A program made the translations under genes and the position numbers. A stretch of 64,000 nt of DNA from Hirudinaria manillensis. Lineage: Eukaryota > Annelida > Clitellata > Hirudinida > Hirudinidae. This document shows positions 1-17,602 of the stretch, piece after piece. The notes under the pieces were generated by a model. The model was not told the origin of the DNA. It worked only from the letters and a program-made list of their open reading frames with translations, and did not search any database. The stretch spans positions 5,288,142 to 5,352,141 of the forward strand of contig CM067532.1 in the NCBI GenBank assembly GCA_034509925.1. The letters are read 5' to 3'. Positions within the stretch are counted from its first letter, which is position 1. The number at the start of each line of letters is the position of its first letter.

Positions 1-1045
1 GCTGACTGGGCGACGAATGTCGAAACCTTTAACTGGCTGAGCTTTTCTGAACTACAGTTCTGGTTATTCTGTTTGGATTCTGTTTGAGTTTTCCAGGTCA
101 AACAGGAAGAAGTTGGCAAGATGTCGCATAACTTCGAGGATATTTCTAAAGAACCAGCTTGAAATTCTGTTTCGAAGGAACTTCTTTCGCTGCTTGTCGG
201 TACTTCCAGATCTTTCTGGACGACTTCCTGACCGCTCTTAGTGCTATAACTTTCAAATTGTGCGCAATGTTCAAAAAAATCGTTGTCGAGATAATGGGCG
301 ATCGAATCTAGGCCTTCCTTTGCAAAATTGTCTTCCAAGCAATCTGGAAATTCGTGCGATGCAATCGCTTCGTCGTCGTTTGTACAGCTCATCAGCAAAT
401 CGGAGGAAGTGCTGGAAAATCCGGTGAGCCACTGAGAGTTGGAGGAAGAAGAAACGGTGGAGACGGAAGAACAGTCTCTGATGTCGCTCTTTTTGTCGTC
501 GAAATTGTCTCCGCTCGAGTATCCACTGCTCACGTCACATGTAATCCAGGTGTTGTTCGCCTCGAGAGAATTTTTGTCGCTAGCAACAAAATCATTGAAT
601 TCATCGAAAATCGTATTCGAATTATTCTGCGATTTAGAATCGTTAGGAAGGCATCCGTCGACGACGTTTGCCATAAAAACGTGATCGTCATGAATGTCGA
701 AGTTGAGACAAAAGTCAAAAACATCGTTGGCTTCGAATTCGTTTCCACACGCGATCGTTGCAACGTCCTTCTCCTGTTCCAGCGAGTTCCCTTGGTACTG
801 AACGTTATTTACGAGGTACATCGTCGAGGAAAACCTTTCGGCGCAGAGAACTCCTGACAAATCGATTGAAGTCCTCACTTCATGCGAATCGAATGAGACA
901 TGTTTCTTATCATCGGATCGAGGAATGAAGAAGAGATTTTTAGAGCCCGACCACGTGAGTGACTGACTGAGCCTGTTCAACAAATTGAGAGACGCGACGA
1001 TTTCAATTAAGCGCTCCGAGAGACAATCGACTCATTAAGATGCAC
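1..1045 (-). CDS. Unrecognised acidic, Ser-rich protein (partial, runs off the left edge)
   Basis: On the minus strand one frame stays open from about 1045 to base 1, over 330 codons, and runs out of the window. The upstream limit is an in-frame TGA near 1047, so the true start or an acceptor lies close by; candidate acceptors are weak. The product is rich in Asp, Glu, Ser and Asn, with Ser runs (STVSSSSNSQW around 420-450) and no membrane segment. Near its N-terminus (about 900) is KKHVSF, which fits the RVxF docking motif for protein phosphatase 1; such short motifs are common by chance. C- and G-ending codons and absence of stops contrast with the AT-rich DNA upstream, supporting real coding. 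I do not recognise the family. Plus-strand frames over the same bases are shadows. Confidence 0.6.
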
Positions 1046-4000
1046 CTTTGTTTCAATTAGAGACTTTAAATTGAAACTTCTCATAGAGCCATCCGTGAGG
1101 TCAGAAGTTGTCGACATGTCGAGAGAGGAAACATGTTTATATAATTGTCTGCTGGCTCTTGCATCCAAAATGATTGTTTACTAAAGGCAGAGTTCAAAGT
1201 GCCTTCTTCCATGAAGTTTGCAAATTTTCTTCAATCGATGGGCTTTCGACTAAGTTTTTTTTTCTTTACCAATTCCAAACTTTATATTTTCTATTCTTTT
1301 CCGTGGACGCTTTCAACGAAACATCTGAATGAATCATCTGATTAAAAGCTGAAAATTCTTAACACGTAGGAAATTAGCCAATGAAGAATTCAGAGGACGT
1401 TCGTTCGTTCGTACTATAGAGACCAAGGCTGTACAAAACTTTTGTGGCCCATCTGATTAAACAACTAATGATCACATGACTGACTGTAATTTATTCACGA
1501 CAATCGTAATTAGCTCTCACCAATGAGAGAACATGTGGCTCAACCGGCAGCAGTAATTTTGCTTCATAATTTATTTGATTCATAATTTCCTCGTGCTTTC
1601 TCAGCCTTTGGGCTAAGTTCATACAGAACCAGGACGCAAGGAACTGCGGACTTTAACCAGTGCTGCTCGTTCGTGGTACTGGGATCATCCAAATTCACCG
1701 TGGAATCTGCATGATTAACAATACTAAATGCTCGAATTCTTCATCGGAAACCTGTGATGTTTTTGGTGCACATTTCTGGGGTCAATAAATTAAATTAAAA
1801 TGCGACAGGGTCAAGTTGTGATCGAAGTGCAACTTGTTTCACTCAACACTCGGACTCACAATCTAGAAACTGGAAAGATACTTCTATAGATACACACTGA
1901 TATTATCTGATATTATACATCGTGTTACGGTATGATACATTCTACAAGAGTTCACATGTTTTTGTTTTTAAATCGAAGGAGAATCAAAGAAATAACAAAT
2001 CAAATCAGTGTTCGACATGCAAATAATCAAAAGTTTAAAAAAAAAAGTTCCATTTGAAGGTGCAGACTGAACAACTGAAAGAACAGCTGGCTTTTGCAAG
2101 TCAGCAAATGGTTGCAAAATTTTCCTTTTCATTTTTCAGAATCGAGCTCGTTTGGATTTCTCGAAATAAAACTATAAAACTAAATAATCGTAATTGTTAA
2201 GGAAAAAATGGAGGATTGGTTAATTAAAGTCAAACTCAATAAATGACCTCTTAATTCAATTCATTAAACGTGAGCAACGAACGTATAGAAATATTATAGG
2301 AAAGACATTGACGGACCAGGCATTGACAAAATGGCCAGTCCTCGGAACGTAGCAATTATCAATTTACCAATTCACTTATTTCAAGCATTTATTATTTACT
2401 TATTCTGTAATTATTATCGAATCAATCCCGCCATTGAAATTAAATAATAGGCGTCCATTAAAAATGTGGTTAAAACTTAACTTGCCGGTAATTATTGGTC
2501 ATAATTTATTTGATTCACTCCTTAACAATGACTTGTCACGTTATTGAACCATTTAGTGGGATTAATAATAGTTTCATCATATTGCAGTCGATGACTTAAT
2601 TGCTATATAAGAATCGCTTGAGAAGTTACGGTGGAAATCCCAGATAATTTTGTTGTTTTAAGGAATATATGCATTAATCTCGGCGTGTCTTGAGTTATGG
2701 TCACATTAATTTAGTGAAGAATTTAGGTCTAATTTAATTAATATTCATTAAAGAAGAACGTGTTTTAAGTATTACTTGCATTGAGAAACACGTGCGTTTG
2801 TTATCACCTCATCAACTTGGTCGTAGAAGGAAATGTTGGCTCAACAAACATAGAGGCAGGGAAACGTTTGTTCACCACGTTGTGAAATATGTTTGTCTTC
2901 AAATTCATACTTTTAAAAGAAAGGAACAACAAAGATGCCAAGAAAATGCTTTAAAAAATCATTTTTTATTAAATATAAATATATCCGCATATCTCCGTGA
3001 ACATCGAAGCCTTCTGAATGAATAATAAAATATTACACATAACGAATGTGATAAACATTTAAGAGAATTATTAATGAATCTTTACAGTTTGAGATTTAAT
3101 AATAATATTATTATTAATATTAGTAATTCGGATTATTTTTAGAGTAGCGTATGTCCGGGAGGACTATCTATAGATGGCAGATTATACTTAATATTGGATG
3201 ACACCGAATATAGTCAACATTAAAACATATCACACCATATTATCAACTAATTTATGAAAAAATACCAGATAACAAGAAACCTCAAAATTGACAAGAAATA
3301 AATTTTAATTTCTGTAAAGGACTGAGAGCCCTTGCCCCGTTTAATTTTTATGTCCGTGTGGGAGGAGCTACAGTTATAAATATATTTTCTAGCGCATAAC
3401 ATCTTATGATATGCCAAAAATTATTTAATTTCGTTTATTACCATGTAATCCTTATTATAATTAATAATAATAAATAATTACTTCTGCGGTGATATATAAG
3501 AAGTTATATTCTCAATATTTATCTGTAGTTAATTACCTTTTATGTTACATATTATTATAAATATTAAATGATTATACATAGCAATTATTAATTATTAATC
3601 GTTACAATAATTACGATACTATGGCAATTTAAATCTGTTTCCAATAAATAATTGCCTCTATTTCTAGAGATTGATAGTTGTACTAGTACACGATTAATAC
3701 TTCATCGATTAATTCATTCATTCTATACTATGGTATTTCATCGAGTACTTGCACTATAACTTGAATCTCCGAATTGTTCCCATGACACCGAGTTGTAAAT
3801 GTTTATGTAGCTCCATATGCAGAACATATGGAATATATGGAACTCTTTTCCACTTCTATACTGTAGTTCTCTTCGCAGATGCTGTTTCAAACACTCAAAG
3901 ACTTTAACATCCATTGTTCAATAACATCATATGATGGAATCTAACCATCTGAGTTAGTTTGCACCCCACTTATCTACTTAGGAATTTCTTTTTTCGTCTC

Positions 4001-4490
4001 TTAAACGTTTTGTAATGATGTCTCCTTTCCCAACATTTCTAGCAGGCCACGTAGAATTTTCTTGAGTCCATGGATACTTTGGATGTAATTATTTTAACAA
4101 GGATTTTCGAGATACCATCGACAATTTCTAAATTAATCTTTAAATATAAATTAAGATTGACTAAATTATAACGAAATATTATATATATGGACCGTTGTAG
4201 CTCTCTTAGCAACAAAATTAACTCTCTCTTGCTACATAACGATATCTTATCTGCATCTTAAGTTGTCAGAAGTCTCTCCAAATTGTACTTTATTAGAAAC
4301 TGCAAACTAAGGACATGGTGCCAAGTACTTTTGCACCATAATACAAAATGCAGCATTCATCAAGAATGGAAGGGGATGCAATATTTACATTTGTCGCAGT
4401 TTAAGATGAGAAGATTATAAGGCTTGTAAGTTTTACTGGAGACAGTAAAGAATAGTACAAAAATAAACAGCTTCAACTGAAGATTAAGAT
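1046..4490. other. AT-rich non-coding stretch
   Basis: No frame on either strand looks coding. The DNA is AT-rich with many short A/T runs. The lower part lies downstream of contactin on the minus strand; TTTATT at 4289-4294 (AATAAA on the minus strand) could be its polyadenylation signal about 200 bp past the stop. Confidence 0.5.
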
Positions 4491-4491
4491 T

Positions 4492-7400
4492 TTAGTTTAT
4501 GCTTTGAAAACACTTTGTAAAATGTACTATGAATAATGCAAAGATGGTAATGATCACTCCAGCTGAAAGATTTCTTTGTCCGGAAGGAATGAAGGAGCTG
4601 TATCCAGTTCTTGTTACAATGTATTCCTTGTCTGGTGAATCTAAAACAAAATTTGTTTAACATTAAACTCTATTATTGATTAAATACTGTAATTCTAAAG
4701 TACTCACCTCTCATAATTTGAGAATTATCTCCTGTAAATTAGAAAAATTTCGTTATGTATATTTTTTTTTATAAAATGAGAAAAATTGTCATGCAATTTG
4801 TCAAAACACATTGAAGGCATAGAGCTTAGAATTCACTTTTCTAGATACTTTTTAATAACACTTGCAATAATAATTAAATATTTAATGGCATTTAAGTTGA
4901 AATTATTATGTTTTACAATAAAACATACCTATAATGAATTCAAGGGTGGGAGAGCTCTGCAGTCCATCTCCACCTCTGCTGTAGCCATAAACCCTCAACT
5001 CGTACTGAGTGTACTGCTCCAGACCTCTGAGGACGTAGCGTATTTGTTTACCGACGTCGATATTCTTTGCCACGTAAATGTTTTCACCTCTTCGCCAATA
5101 GCGAACCTGAAAAGAAAATGCACAAAACTGATCGGTCGAGGCAATGGTGATCCGTAAAAATGGTCTCGTATGGTTTAAAACATTTAATCATTTGCATATC
5201 CTTTGCAAAAGGTGCCAAAAATAAAGTATTGCTATGTCTTCATTGTGAGCCATAGCTGCCAATATAATTCATTCGATGCACAGAGATGTTTTTGATAAAT
5301 AGCTTTATAGTTATGTGAGTAAATAATCAAACTATTCACAATATCATTATTATTGACATCGTCTTCGTCGTCATCATCATCATCTACGTTATTATTATTG
5401 TTATTATTATTATTACTATTGTTATTATTATTATTATTAATTTGTAGAAGTAATTTAATCTCATCTATTTACAACGTAGCCTTGCAAAGGTTCCTCATCA
5501 ATGGTTGTATAAACTCCTCTCCAATGCAAAGCCACAGATTCTTCATCGACCACAGAAACAGTGACTTGTTGGGGTGCCTCTTTTGGAGCTGGTTACAACA
5601 ACAACATTTGAACAACAAAATGAAGCCATTAAATGAAAATATTTAAACTTTACGATCAAAATCATCTAGTTTAATCTGAAACCCATTTTTGGCCGATAAC
5701 GTTAATGTTTTCCTTCTCTCTCACCTGCGCGCAACGTCCTGGTCCGATAAGTTTCGCTCTTTGGTCCGTTTCCGGCAGTGTTGACGGCCTGCACGTTGAT
5801 CATGTAATCCGTGTTCTCTCTCAGTGCGATGATCAGCCCATGGTCGGTGCTGTTTCTGATTATTCTGAACAAAGCCATCATTTCGTCCTCCTCCTTGTCT
5901 ATCCAATAGTTGACCTGCATCAGCCAAGAGCTGGGTTAACAAATCCGAAAGCGATTTTGAAAAGCTTGTCGCTAAAGCCTACCCTGTAACCCAACAAAAC
6001 TCCTTTCATGGCATCCCTCGTATTAGGCAGAGGGGTCCACTCGACTGTTATGGCAGTCGAATTGTAATACACTGCCTTCACGTTGATAGGCACTCCAGTG
6101 GGTACTACAATGTATTAATATCAATAATTAAAAATAATCCACGAGTTGTTAACGATTTATTTGCTTACGATCTTCTGCTGACATGGCATTCACCGTCGGA
6201 GACGTGGGTCCGACGCCCATGGGATTGTAAAACTGAATCTTAAGGTTGTATTGGATGTAAAAGTTAACTGGTCCAACAAGAGCTGTATATTTTGTGATCA
6301 GAGGGTCTGTTATTACTGCCTGAATAAATGGAATCAAGTTAGAATTTTCACCAGATTTTGTGAAAATTGTATAAAAACAATTTTGGCTTGCATCTTATCA
6401 TGTGTAATATTGAGTGACATATATTATTCCTTAATAAAATTATTTCATTATAGAATTGTGCAACTAAAAAAATAAAGTCAAGCACCTTCTGCCACTGATC
6501 CTCATTCATGTCAAAACGCTTCCATTGGATGATGTAACCGACTTGTCCCTGTGCAGCATTCCATTCCCCGACTGGAACGGGATCCCACGTCATGTTCAGC
6601 GTTCCGACCTTTCCTCCTCCACCTCTCAAGTTCAGAGGATAAATTACTGGAGGTGCTTGTGCCGTCCGATAAATTGCTGTAAAAGCCTCAAACGTTTACA
6701 ATTTTAAAAAAATACAACAAAAATCCTTTAATTAATTAAAAAAAAAAAGAACTCACGAGACACTTTGCTCGGCACGCCTATGCCATAGACATTAACTCCG
6801 AATACTCTGAATATGTACTGAGTGTAAGGATTCAAGTCGCTCACTACTGTCTCGACCAATTGGTTTTGTTCGAATTTGTCTCTGGTTTCTGAACAACGTA
6901 GATCGTTATGAAAAATGGCACGTGTCTTATACAAGAATTAATTAACCTTAATATCGTGTTTATGTTTACCTATTTTTATTCTTCTCCAATATCCTTCAAG
7001 CAAGTTTTGAGCCTCGATTATGAAACTGTCGGTTTTCTTTCCGTTGTCAGGGCCAGGCCACCAGGTGAGGCTTATGTTGGTGGAGCCGACATCAAATCCC
7101 ATCAGACCAGCAGGTTCTCCTGGGGGTCCTTTAACATAATTGAACCTATTTATTTATTATTTTTTTAAATTTCTAAACTATTTCATATCTCAAAATAGGC
7201 TGGCAAATAAATATTTTAACATCGATCAACCTTCAATGTATAGTCTTGCTCTCGATCTAATCGATTGAGTGGTGGACTTTACAACGCAGAAGTAATCTCC
7301 GGCATGGTAAAACTGAACGCTATTTATATATAGACTCCCTCTGTAAATGCCACTCCCCTGTTTTAGGAATACATTTTAGTCACTCCTTTTGAATCGAATC

Positions 7401-10400
7401 TCGTTTTACGCGTTAGTGCCGACTCACTCTCTCGTAGTTCGGTTCCGTGAATATGTGGACTTTGTTGCCAAGGTTTCTAACTTTTATGAACATGATTTTG
7501 TAACTGTTGTGGTACCAGTCGTAAGTCAAGTCAACTGCCGGATGGTATGACGCCTCGCAGTGAAAGAATGCAGTCTGGTTGACCAGAATGGTGTCGTCTT
7601 TTGGCTGCTGATATATTACTATGGGAGCTGTTTGCAAAAGTAGATTTTAGAGATTGTTTAAATCTTTTTATGTTTTATATTTCAAGAATCAACTTCTTAC
7701 GCAACACCATCACTCTTCCTGAACTCGAAGCTTCTCCTAAAGGATTCGTGGCTTTGCAAGTGTAGTTTCCTTCGTCCGATGCTGTCAGTTCTTTGATGAG
7801 CAAATTGCCGTTACTCAACTTGACAACTCTTGAAGAAACGTCTTCACTTGGGTTGAGAGGAGAACCATCCTTCCACCATTCCTTCAATTAAGATGAACAT
7901 ATATATATTATATGTATATGTATATATACTATATACATAAGTTTTCAAATTGTATCAATGATAGATGGAATTAATTTGAATTAGATAGAATGTTTAAAAA
8001 ATTTTATCATTTAACAAATTATGAATGATATAAATGTGATTTATTTCTAAATAGTACAACCAAATCTAGCAAATTAAATTAGTGCTACAACTAAAAGACA
8101 ACACACCTTTGTGGATGGTGGTGAAGATTCAGGGTTGCAGATGAGTGTAACATTTCCATCTCTGAGGCCATATGTGGCTGGTTGCAAAGGAAACTTTTGG
8201 AAAGTAGGAGGGAATGCTTGAAGAATCAATAAATCAATTTCAACTTTAATTTATTTTATTCATTACATTTAATAATATCATAAAACATTGAAAATCCAAA
8301 TTATCCACTTACACAAAACTCTCAACTGAGCAGAGCTGAATCTCATTGCGTGGGTATTTTCGGCTGCGCATTGGTACATGCCAGCGTCCCTGAACTGAAC
8401 CTTCGATATGGTCAACCTATTGCCATTGATCTGGTACCGAGTCCTCATTTCGGGAGGCAGATTTGCAGGGTCGAGAAGCGTTGAATTTACAAACCATCGG
8501 TAGGACACTATCGGGACACCGCTGGCTTTGCACTGCCATACCAAATCCGAATTTAGGTCTAGGTGTTCATCCGAAAGAGGAATCGTAAAGTACGGAGCGG
8601 CTGAAGATTTGGAAAAGAAGATATTAGAGGATATTTGTTTTAACTGGAATTGAAGTAAATTTTTCTACCCACCTTCGACGGTGAGAGAAATGCTGCCGTT
8701 AGTGAATTTTCCGAGCTGCCTGACGACGGTGCAAGTGTATCTCCCCCCGTGACCCAACTGAATGTTGGGGATCGTCATCACTCTGTTGAAATCACTGAAC
8801 CTCGCAGATTTTGGCATTGGTTTGCCATCAGTTCTTGTCCAAGAATATTGCATCTCTCTGTCAGAGCTGATGAAATAAAATATAAAAAATAAGCATAAAT
8901 AACTGAATTAAAATGGATTAAAATAAGCAATACAATGCTGTAATAACTGTTTAGTGATCTACCATGACATCATTTTATGTAATTATTATAAATTATCTGA
9001 AATAATTGAATTAAATGTCCAAATTATTTGAAAAAATTGTCAGGGAAAATAGACTCACGTCCCAAATGCAATACACTCAACTCTCACGTCATTTCCGACC
9101 AAAGGACTGCTGGGAAAGGATTTCGGGAAACCATTCACGATGATCGGTTCTTGTTCACTTCCAACTGTGATCAAAACAATGTGGTGATTAGATGAGTGTT
9201 AAATTATAATTTGAGAATTTAAGAGCATTATGAGATATCCTGCATTTAAAAAAGAAGATAACATTTAATTATGCATCCAGTGGTCAATCTAGACCATTTT
9301 GGCAGAGAGGGACACACATATTACAAGTTAGATTAACAAAGTCCTTTCCTGAATTTTACTGAACCCCAAGCAATAAATGTTTGATAAATAATAAATTTAA
9401 AGATGAAATCTGTTCCTCCCTCTTCCAGTCACTAGACATGGCTTAATTATGCCAACTATTTATTCAAGCAAATAATCCTTCAAGTCTTTTTTGGTGGGAT
9501 AATACATAAATCCATTAATGCATTATTAATAAATCAACTGATTATAAAATGTTGAGATGGCATGCGTGAAAAAACATGTTTGATCTGATAAAGAAATTAT
9601 GAAAACAAATAAAATAAAACGAATAATCGACAAAACCTGCTTCAAGGACGATGAGAGGAATAGGCATGCTCGACTTTCCCTCTTTCGTGGTGAGAGAAGT
9701 TGAAACAAAGCAGGTGTAATTTCCCTGGTCTTCTTTTGTCACCTTCTGGAAATACAGCTTTCCGTCGCTTGACACAAATGTGTACCACTTGACATGGGTT
9801 CTTATCCAGTTCTGAGGATTGTCCTTGTACCAACTAAACACTAGGTCTGGAACCAAAAACTTGCTCTTGAGAGTTTATACTATGTTCATATTAGAAACGA
9901 AACAAGGTTAGATTTGTGACAAATATTTGTGAATAGAAGTGATTATTATGAACAAAAATCAATCTTTTATGAGACAAACTTCCGTAATTGGTCTTTGGAG
10001 GCATGCACTCTAATCCGATGCCCGTATAGGCACTCACCCGTACGGGGTCACGTCTGGATTTTGGAAAGTCATTCAAATCTGCAAGTTCCAAATAATGTTG
10101 TGTTTAAAACCACCTCTCTAAATGTAATACTTAATAATAATTACTTTTCCTAATAAGAATCAATTTATTAAATTTTTAAAAAATATTGAATCGAGTTAGG
10201 AAATCAAAATTGTAATTTCAAAAATGAAAGAAAATACAAACATCCAAAACTTAGCGTTACAGTGCGACTCCTGATTTTTCCAAAAGGATTCAATGCTACG
10301 CAATAATAATCTCCATTGTGATTATCTTCTCTCGGAGAATTGATGGAAAGAATTCCGTTGGTGACTGTGATTGAGGGATCAGAAAGATTGACTGGCTCTT

Positions 10401-12016
10401 CCACGAGGGACTTTTTAACCACCCAGTTATAGGAAGGGCGAGGCCTTGCGATGACCTTGCAATTCAATTTTGCAACCCTGATGAAATATTTTTGTGTTCG
10501 AGTAGTATGAAAGGATGCAATTATTTATTATAAAAATGGCATAAATAATAATAAAAAACCTAATTATTTTCAAATATCAAATCAATGAAAGTGAAATGAA
10601 ATTAATTGTATTGCAAAAAGAAAATTCATACTTGGAAGAACTTCTACTGTCGTAAATAGTATTTTCGGGTTCAGTGACAAAGCTAGGACCTCGATCGAGT
10701 TGGTTTGGATCGTTTTCATTTATCCCAAAATCTGCAGTCAAGAATTGCTTTTATTTGATAAAATCTAAATCTAAGATCTAGTGTGATCAAGAATCATGCT
10801 TCACGGGGGTCACAAAGTAACTCTTGTGAGATAAATTTTAGATCTTAGACCAACCGGGGCTAGAACTTCTGATAACTTTCAACTGATTTACAAACTTTTG
10901 CTTGCAACCACGAAGCACAATCTTACGATATAATAACATTTCTAACCAAATCCTCTTTCAATGGTGACAATTTTGTAGATGAATTGCTTGCTTATTTGGC
11001 AGATGAAAGGTCTCATTGCTCCTGTTTCATTAAACATTGACCATCCCCAGGTAATCGAGTCTAGAAAAAAAGATTAAACCTTTTTTATTGCAGATTACAA
11101 TCACTTTTAACAAATATTGTTTCAATAGTTTATAAATATTGAATTTATAACCATAAGTCAGTTTTTGAAGAGATTCTAATTTTATTTAGATTATAAATAG
11201 TTCGTAATATATTTTAAGATTATAATTTAATTCTAACGAGTGACTCACCATCCGAATAATAAACAATCCTGTTTCCTTTGCGAGTTCGAGCCTCATTGGA
11301 GTACCAGAAATGTTGACCCGTCACCTCCGATCCGTCGGATTCCCACATGTACTTCTCCGAAGCTCCACTTGTCGAAGACGTTCTTGTGTCCTTCACTCCA
11401 TCGGTGAACCATTCTATGCTAGATGTTTTGGGGGTTTTCAAAATTTCACGATAAGTTTTATGGAGCCAAAAAATGTTATGATCAAAATCGGCATTGCCAG
11501 TAAATACAATGTTCGATGGTGTTTTATTTGTTATATTTATTATTGTAATTATGTTAATCTCACTTGTCTTTGGCATTGTCAGCTAGCCACTGTGCAATGA
11601 AGTTGTGCTCTTCACTCGATGTTATTTTTAGCAAAGTGGCTGAATCAATCTGTATTGATTATAATTGGGGATTACAACAAAAACGAATAAATATTAAATG
11701 GTTAGATTAGTTATTAATATGTTAATTGTTTAACTAGTGAGACCCATCAAGTGCAAAGTAAGATCTCACCATACAAGCACTTTTGGCATCAGTTATAAGT
11801 GTTGGGAAGAGAACAAAATAATAGCAATTTGTGTCAAATTCAATCCAAGGCCGCGGACAATCTGCAGGATCATTACCATGTTGTGATGAAAATTTAAAGC
11901 ATTCTCAATAAAAAAAAATCAGCATCAAACTCACCAAAAGTCCCAGAAACGTATCCTTGGGCGGTGGTAACAAAAGAAAATAAACAGAAAAGTAAGAGGA
12001 AAATATCCATTTTCAT
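4492..12016 (-). CDS. Cont: Contactin: CTLD, six Ig and four FN3 domains, GPI anchored
   Basis: Multi-exon cell-adhesion gene. The start at 12016 gives MKMDIFLLLFCLFSFVTTAQ, a clear signal peptide. The next exons (11770-11861 down to about 10950) encode a C-type lectin domain: CPRPWIEFDTNCYYF, EWFTDGVKD, a late WYS motif and PFICQIS. Six Ig domains follow (about 10732-10243, 10092-9640, 9165-8670, 8600-8278, 8217-7705, 7625-7250), each with Cys, Trp and a DxGxYxC-type motif such as DEGNYTCKA. Four FN3 domains lie at about 7135-6755, 6675-6150, 6105-5705 and 5590-4929. The last exon (4492-4640) ends in a hydrophobic tail (GVIITIFALFIVHF) typical of a GPI signal. CTLD-Ig6-FN3x4-GPI is the Drosophila Contactin architecture; that protein works in septate junctions with Neurexin IV and Neuroglian. 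Similar function here is inference. The 5' two-thirds is duplicated at 38.2-42.9 kb. Confidence 0.93.
4708..4731 (-). other. Cont: 24-nt microexon of contactin before the GPI exon
   Basis: On the minus strand TTTACAG precedes and GTGAGTA follows a 24-nt segment. It has phase 1 at both ends and is divisible by three, so it can be included (eight codons changed around DNSQIMR) or skipped without breaking frame. It sits between the last FN3 exon (4929-5106) and the GPI-signal exon, in the membrane-proximal stalk. Use of the exon is inferred from splice consensus and phase only. Confidence 0.6.
5366..5442 (+). repeat. ATT/ATC-type trinucleotide microsatellite in a contactin intron
   Basis: A run of TCA/TCT then ATT triplets with scattered interruptions lies in the intron between FN3-coding exons of contactin. 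The Ser/Leu homopolymer frames read from it are repeat artefacts. Confidence 0.8.
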
Positions 12017-12706
12017 TTCCGTTTTAAATAATTTATTATATCTTCGACATCTATAAGAATAGCTCAATTCATGTAAACAACACACGATCCGAAATTGGTA
12101 CCTGATTGCTTTTGGAGACACAGGTGTCATTAATATTTTAGCGCTTTATTAATTTTAAAAAATTATTTTATATATATATATATAGGTATATATATTATTA
12201 TAGTTTTTTAATGTTTTGTTGATTTTATTCATATAGCTGCAGATTTACAACAGATATGTGAGGTTGTTTTGCGTACGAAGTGACTACCAGTTTCGAAATG
12301 TATTCAAAAAAACTTTATTATGTTTAATTAATTATTGTCTAGATTAATAATTTTACTTTGACAAAGAAGCAGAAATCTCATATCGAAGCTACGGTGAAGT
12401 ATGTGTATTGAATATTAAAACACCTTGGAAACATTACAGGTACAAGTTAGTGGTGAACCTATATTGACCATTGAATGCAGGCCGCATCCAAGTCATTACT
12501 ACCTACCGATAAACTGACTTCAAAATGTCTCGTAGAAATTGTGCTCACTCGAGGAAATATCTTTCACAGAAATGTTTCCATGTCCTTCCTATAGAAGCAG
12601 GAGTTGCAAATTTAAGTTGGCTTATGGAGACTGCACGAAGTTCAGATATTTCAGCGGATGATTGAATGAGATTCTGGCATCTCATAATCTTTTTAAAATC
12701 CATGCC
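7683..12706 (-). repeat. Segmental duplication, copy A (contactin 5' two-thirds plus upstream DNA)
   Basis: This stretch, introns included, matches 38226-42899 in the same orientation. Homology starts a few bases inside the intron after the Ig5 donor and ends about 690 bp upstream of the start codon, at a shared segment ending AAATCCATGC (about 12706 and 42899). Exons are almost identical; introns and upstream DNA carry small indels. The copy is shorter mainly through intron deletions. Confidence 0.92.
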
Positions 12707-13112
12707 GAAGTGACTTCTTTATTATACGCATTTACTTACAAATGACAGAAGACAGAAGAGAAGGGAAGACACGATCCAATGAGTCGTCTCTATCATCTGA
12801 AGTTTAGTTTCCAGTTTGATTGGAAATACGCCCAAAATGCGCCTAATTGGATATCCTCTCATACTTTGAATGAATGAATGAATGAGGCTTTTCATGTAAA
12901 AATCCTATTTCCACGTTCTAAGGTCAAGAAAAGACTCTAAATTTCCTAATTTTATATTTGCAATCCACGATGTCGCGCCATTTTATCAAAAAGAATTTAT
13001 TTTTACGAAATCTAACAATTCGCAAACCTTTCGTTGAAAAAATGTCTCTAAACTTAACTGCTATACATATTACTGGAAACAAATTCAAAACCCGAAGAAA
13101 CTATAGAATTGG

Positions 13113-16476
<3,364 letters not shown>

Positions 16477-17602
16477 ACTTCATCCAATCGTTGCTTTAAA
16501 CGGTCATAGAAGCACATGTAAAATAAGCCAGTCGCGCATAATTCAATGAAATATAAGGAGCGTAACAATAACTTTAAACAGGGGAGCAAATGAAATCATG
16601 TTTTGATCATAATTTTCCCCTTCACAGACGTATCAAGTTGAAAGTACAATTTGAATCAATTAGTGTCAGAGGCACCTCCCTCAAATGATTCACAGCAAAC
16701 CACGAAAATGATTCCAACTACTCTGGCTCAAATTATAACCGACGAAACGAAGCCGATAAGAAATGTTGAATTACCGGATAAATTATGCCTAGGGCCAGTA
16801 ATTAATGGCCTCTGAAATAAGAGAAGCATTCATTAAAGTTCATGAAATCAACTCACACTGGATTTGTACGCCCGGCGATTATCCACGATAATTTACTTAA
16901 TTTCTCAGAAACTACGCGCGGAATTCGAGTTAAACTTGTTGAAAGTTCGCAACAAAGTGAATGTTAATCCACAGAGAGAAGATGTTTTAAATTGTAAGTC
17001 CCGTAAACGTGCTGTTAGCACATCATTACCTGTTGATAAATGCTATTAAGTATCTCGTCGCTGGATGGATTTGATTTGAGCAAAAATTTGTGACTTAAGA
17101 TTCTTAAGAGCAACTTAACCACCTGCTGTTAAGTCGAATACTGTCCAGTCTGACTGAAGCCAAACAAGAGGAAACAAACAATAGGTAATGAAGAAGCATG
17201 CATGAATAATTAATTAAGCTCTCGTTAGGAGAGAGCCACAATGGCCACGTTCGAATCTTGTGATCAATCGACGTTTTAATATTCAATTTCCTCGAATTGT
17301 TCGTTGTTGTTAGAGTAGAGGTTCTTATCTCAATCGTAGATCGATCCTTGGGTCGAAGTGAAATCACAACCTGGTGAAATCCCAACCTGGCGACGCAAAT
17401 GATCTTAATGGCGTGTAATTAATTTCGTCTGTTCGTGCGATGTTTGCTCGACGACAGACGTCAGAAAATCAAAATTACGAATTGTATTGTTGCTCGAGTA
17501 GCACGCAAGCGAACGTATTTGTGCTAATTTGCAAGCGAAAACTTCACTTTCAAACAAGCACGAACGTCTTCCCAATCGAAGCAACCTCTTCAATCTCATC
17601 GC
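16477..17602. other. Intergenic, nothing recognised
   Basis: Upstream of the DUF1399 gene. No frame shows convincing coding character and no known domain was seen on either strand. Confidence 0.4.

Noticed and set aside
354..857. Plus-strand ORFs over the left edge
   Set aside because: The minus strand is open throughout and has better codon composition; the plus frames are shadows.
4786..5157. Plus-strand ORF of 123 codons
   Set aside because: Antisense to an FN3 exon of contactin (4929-5106), no known domain.
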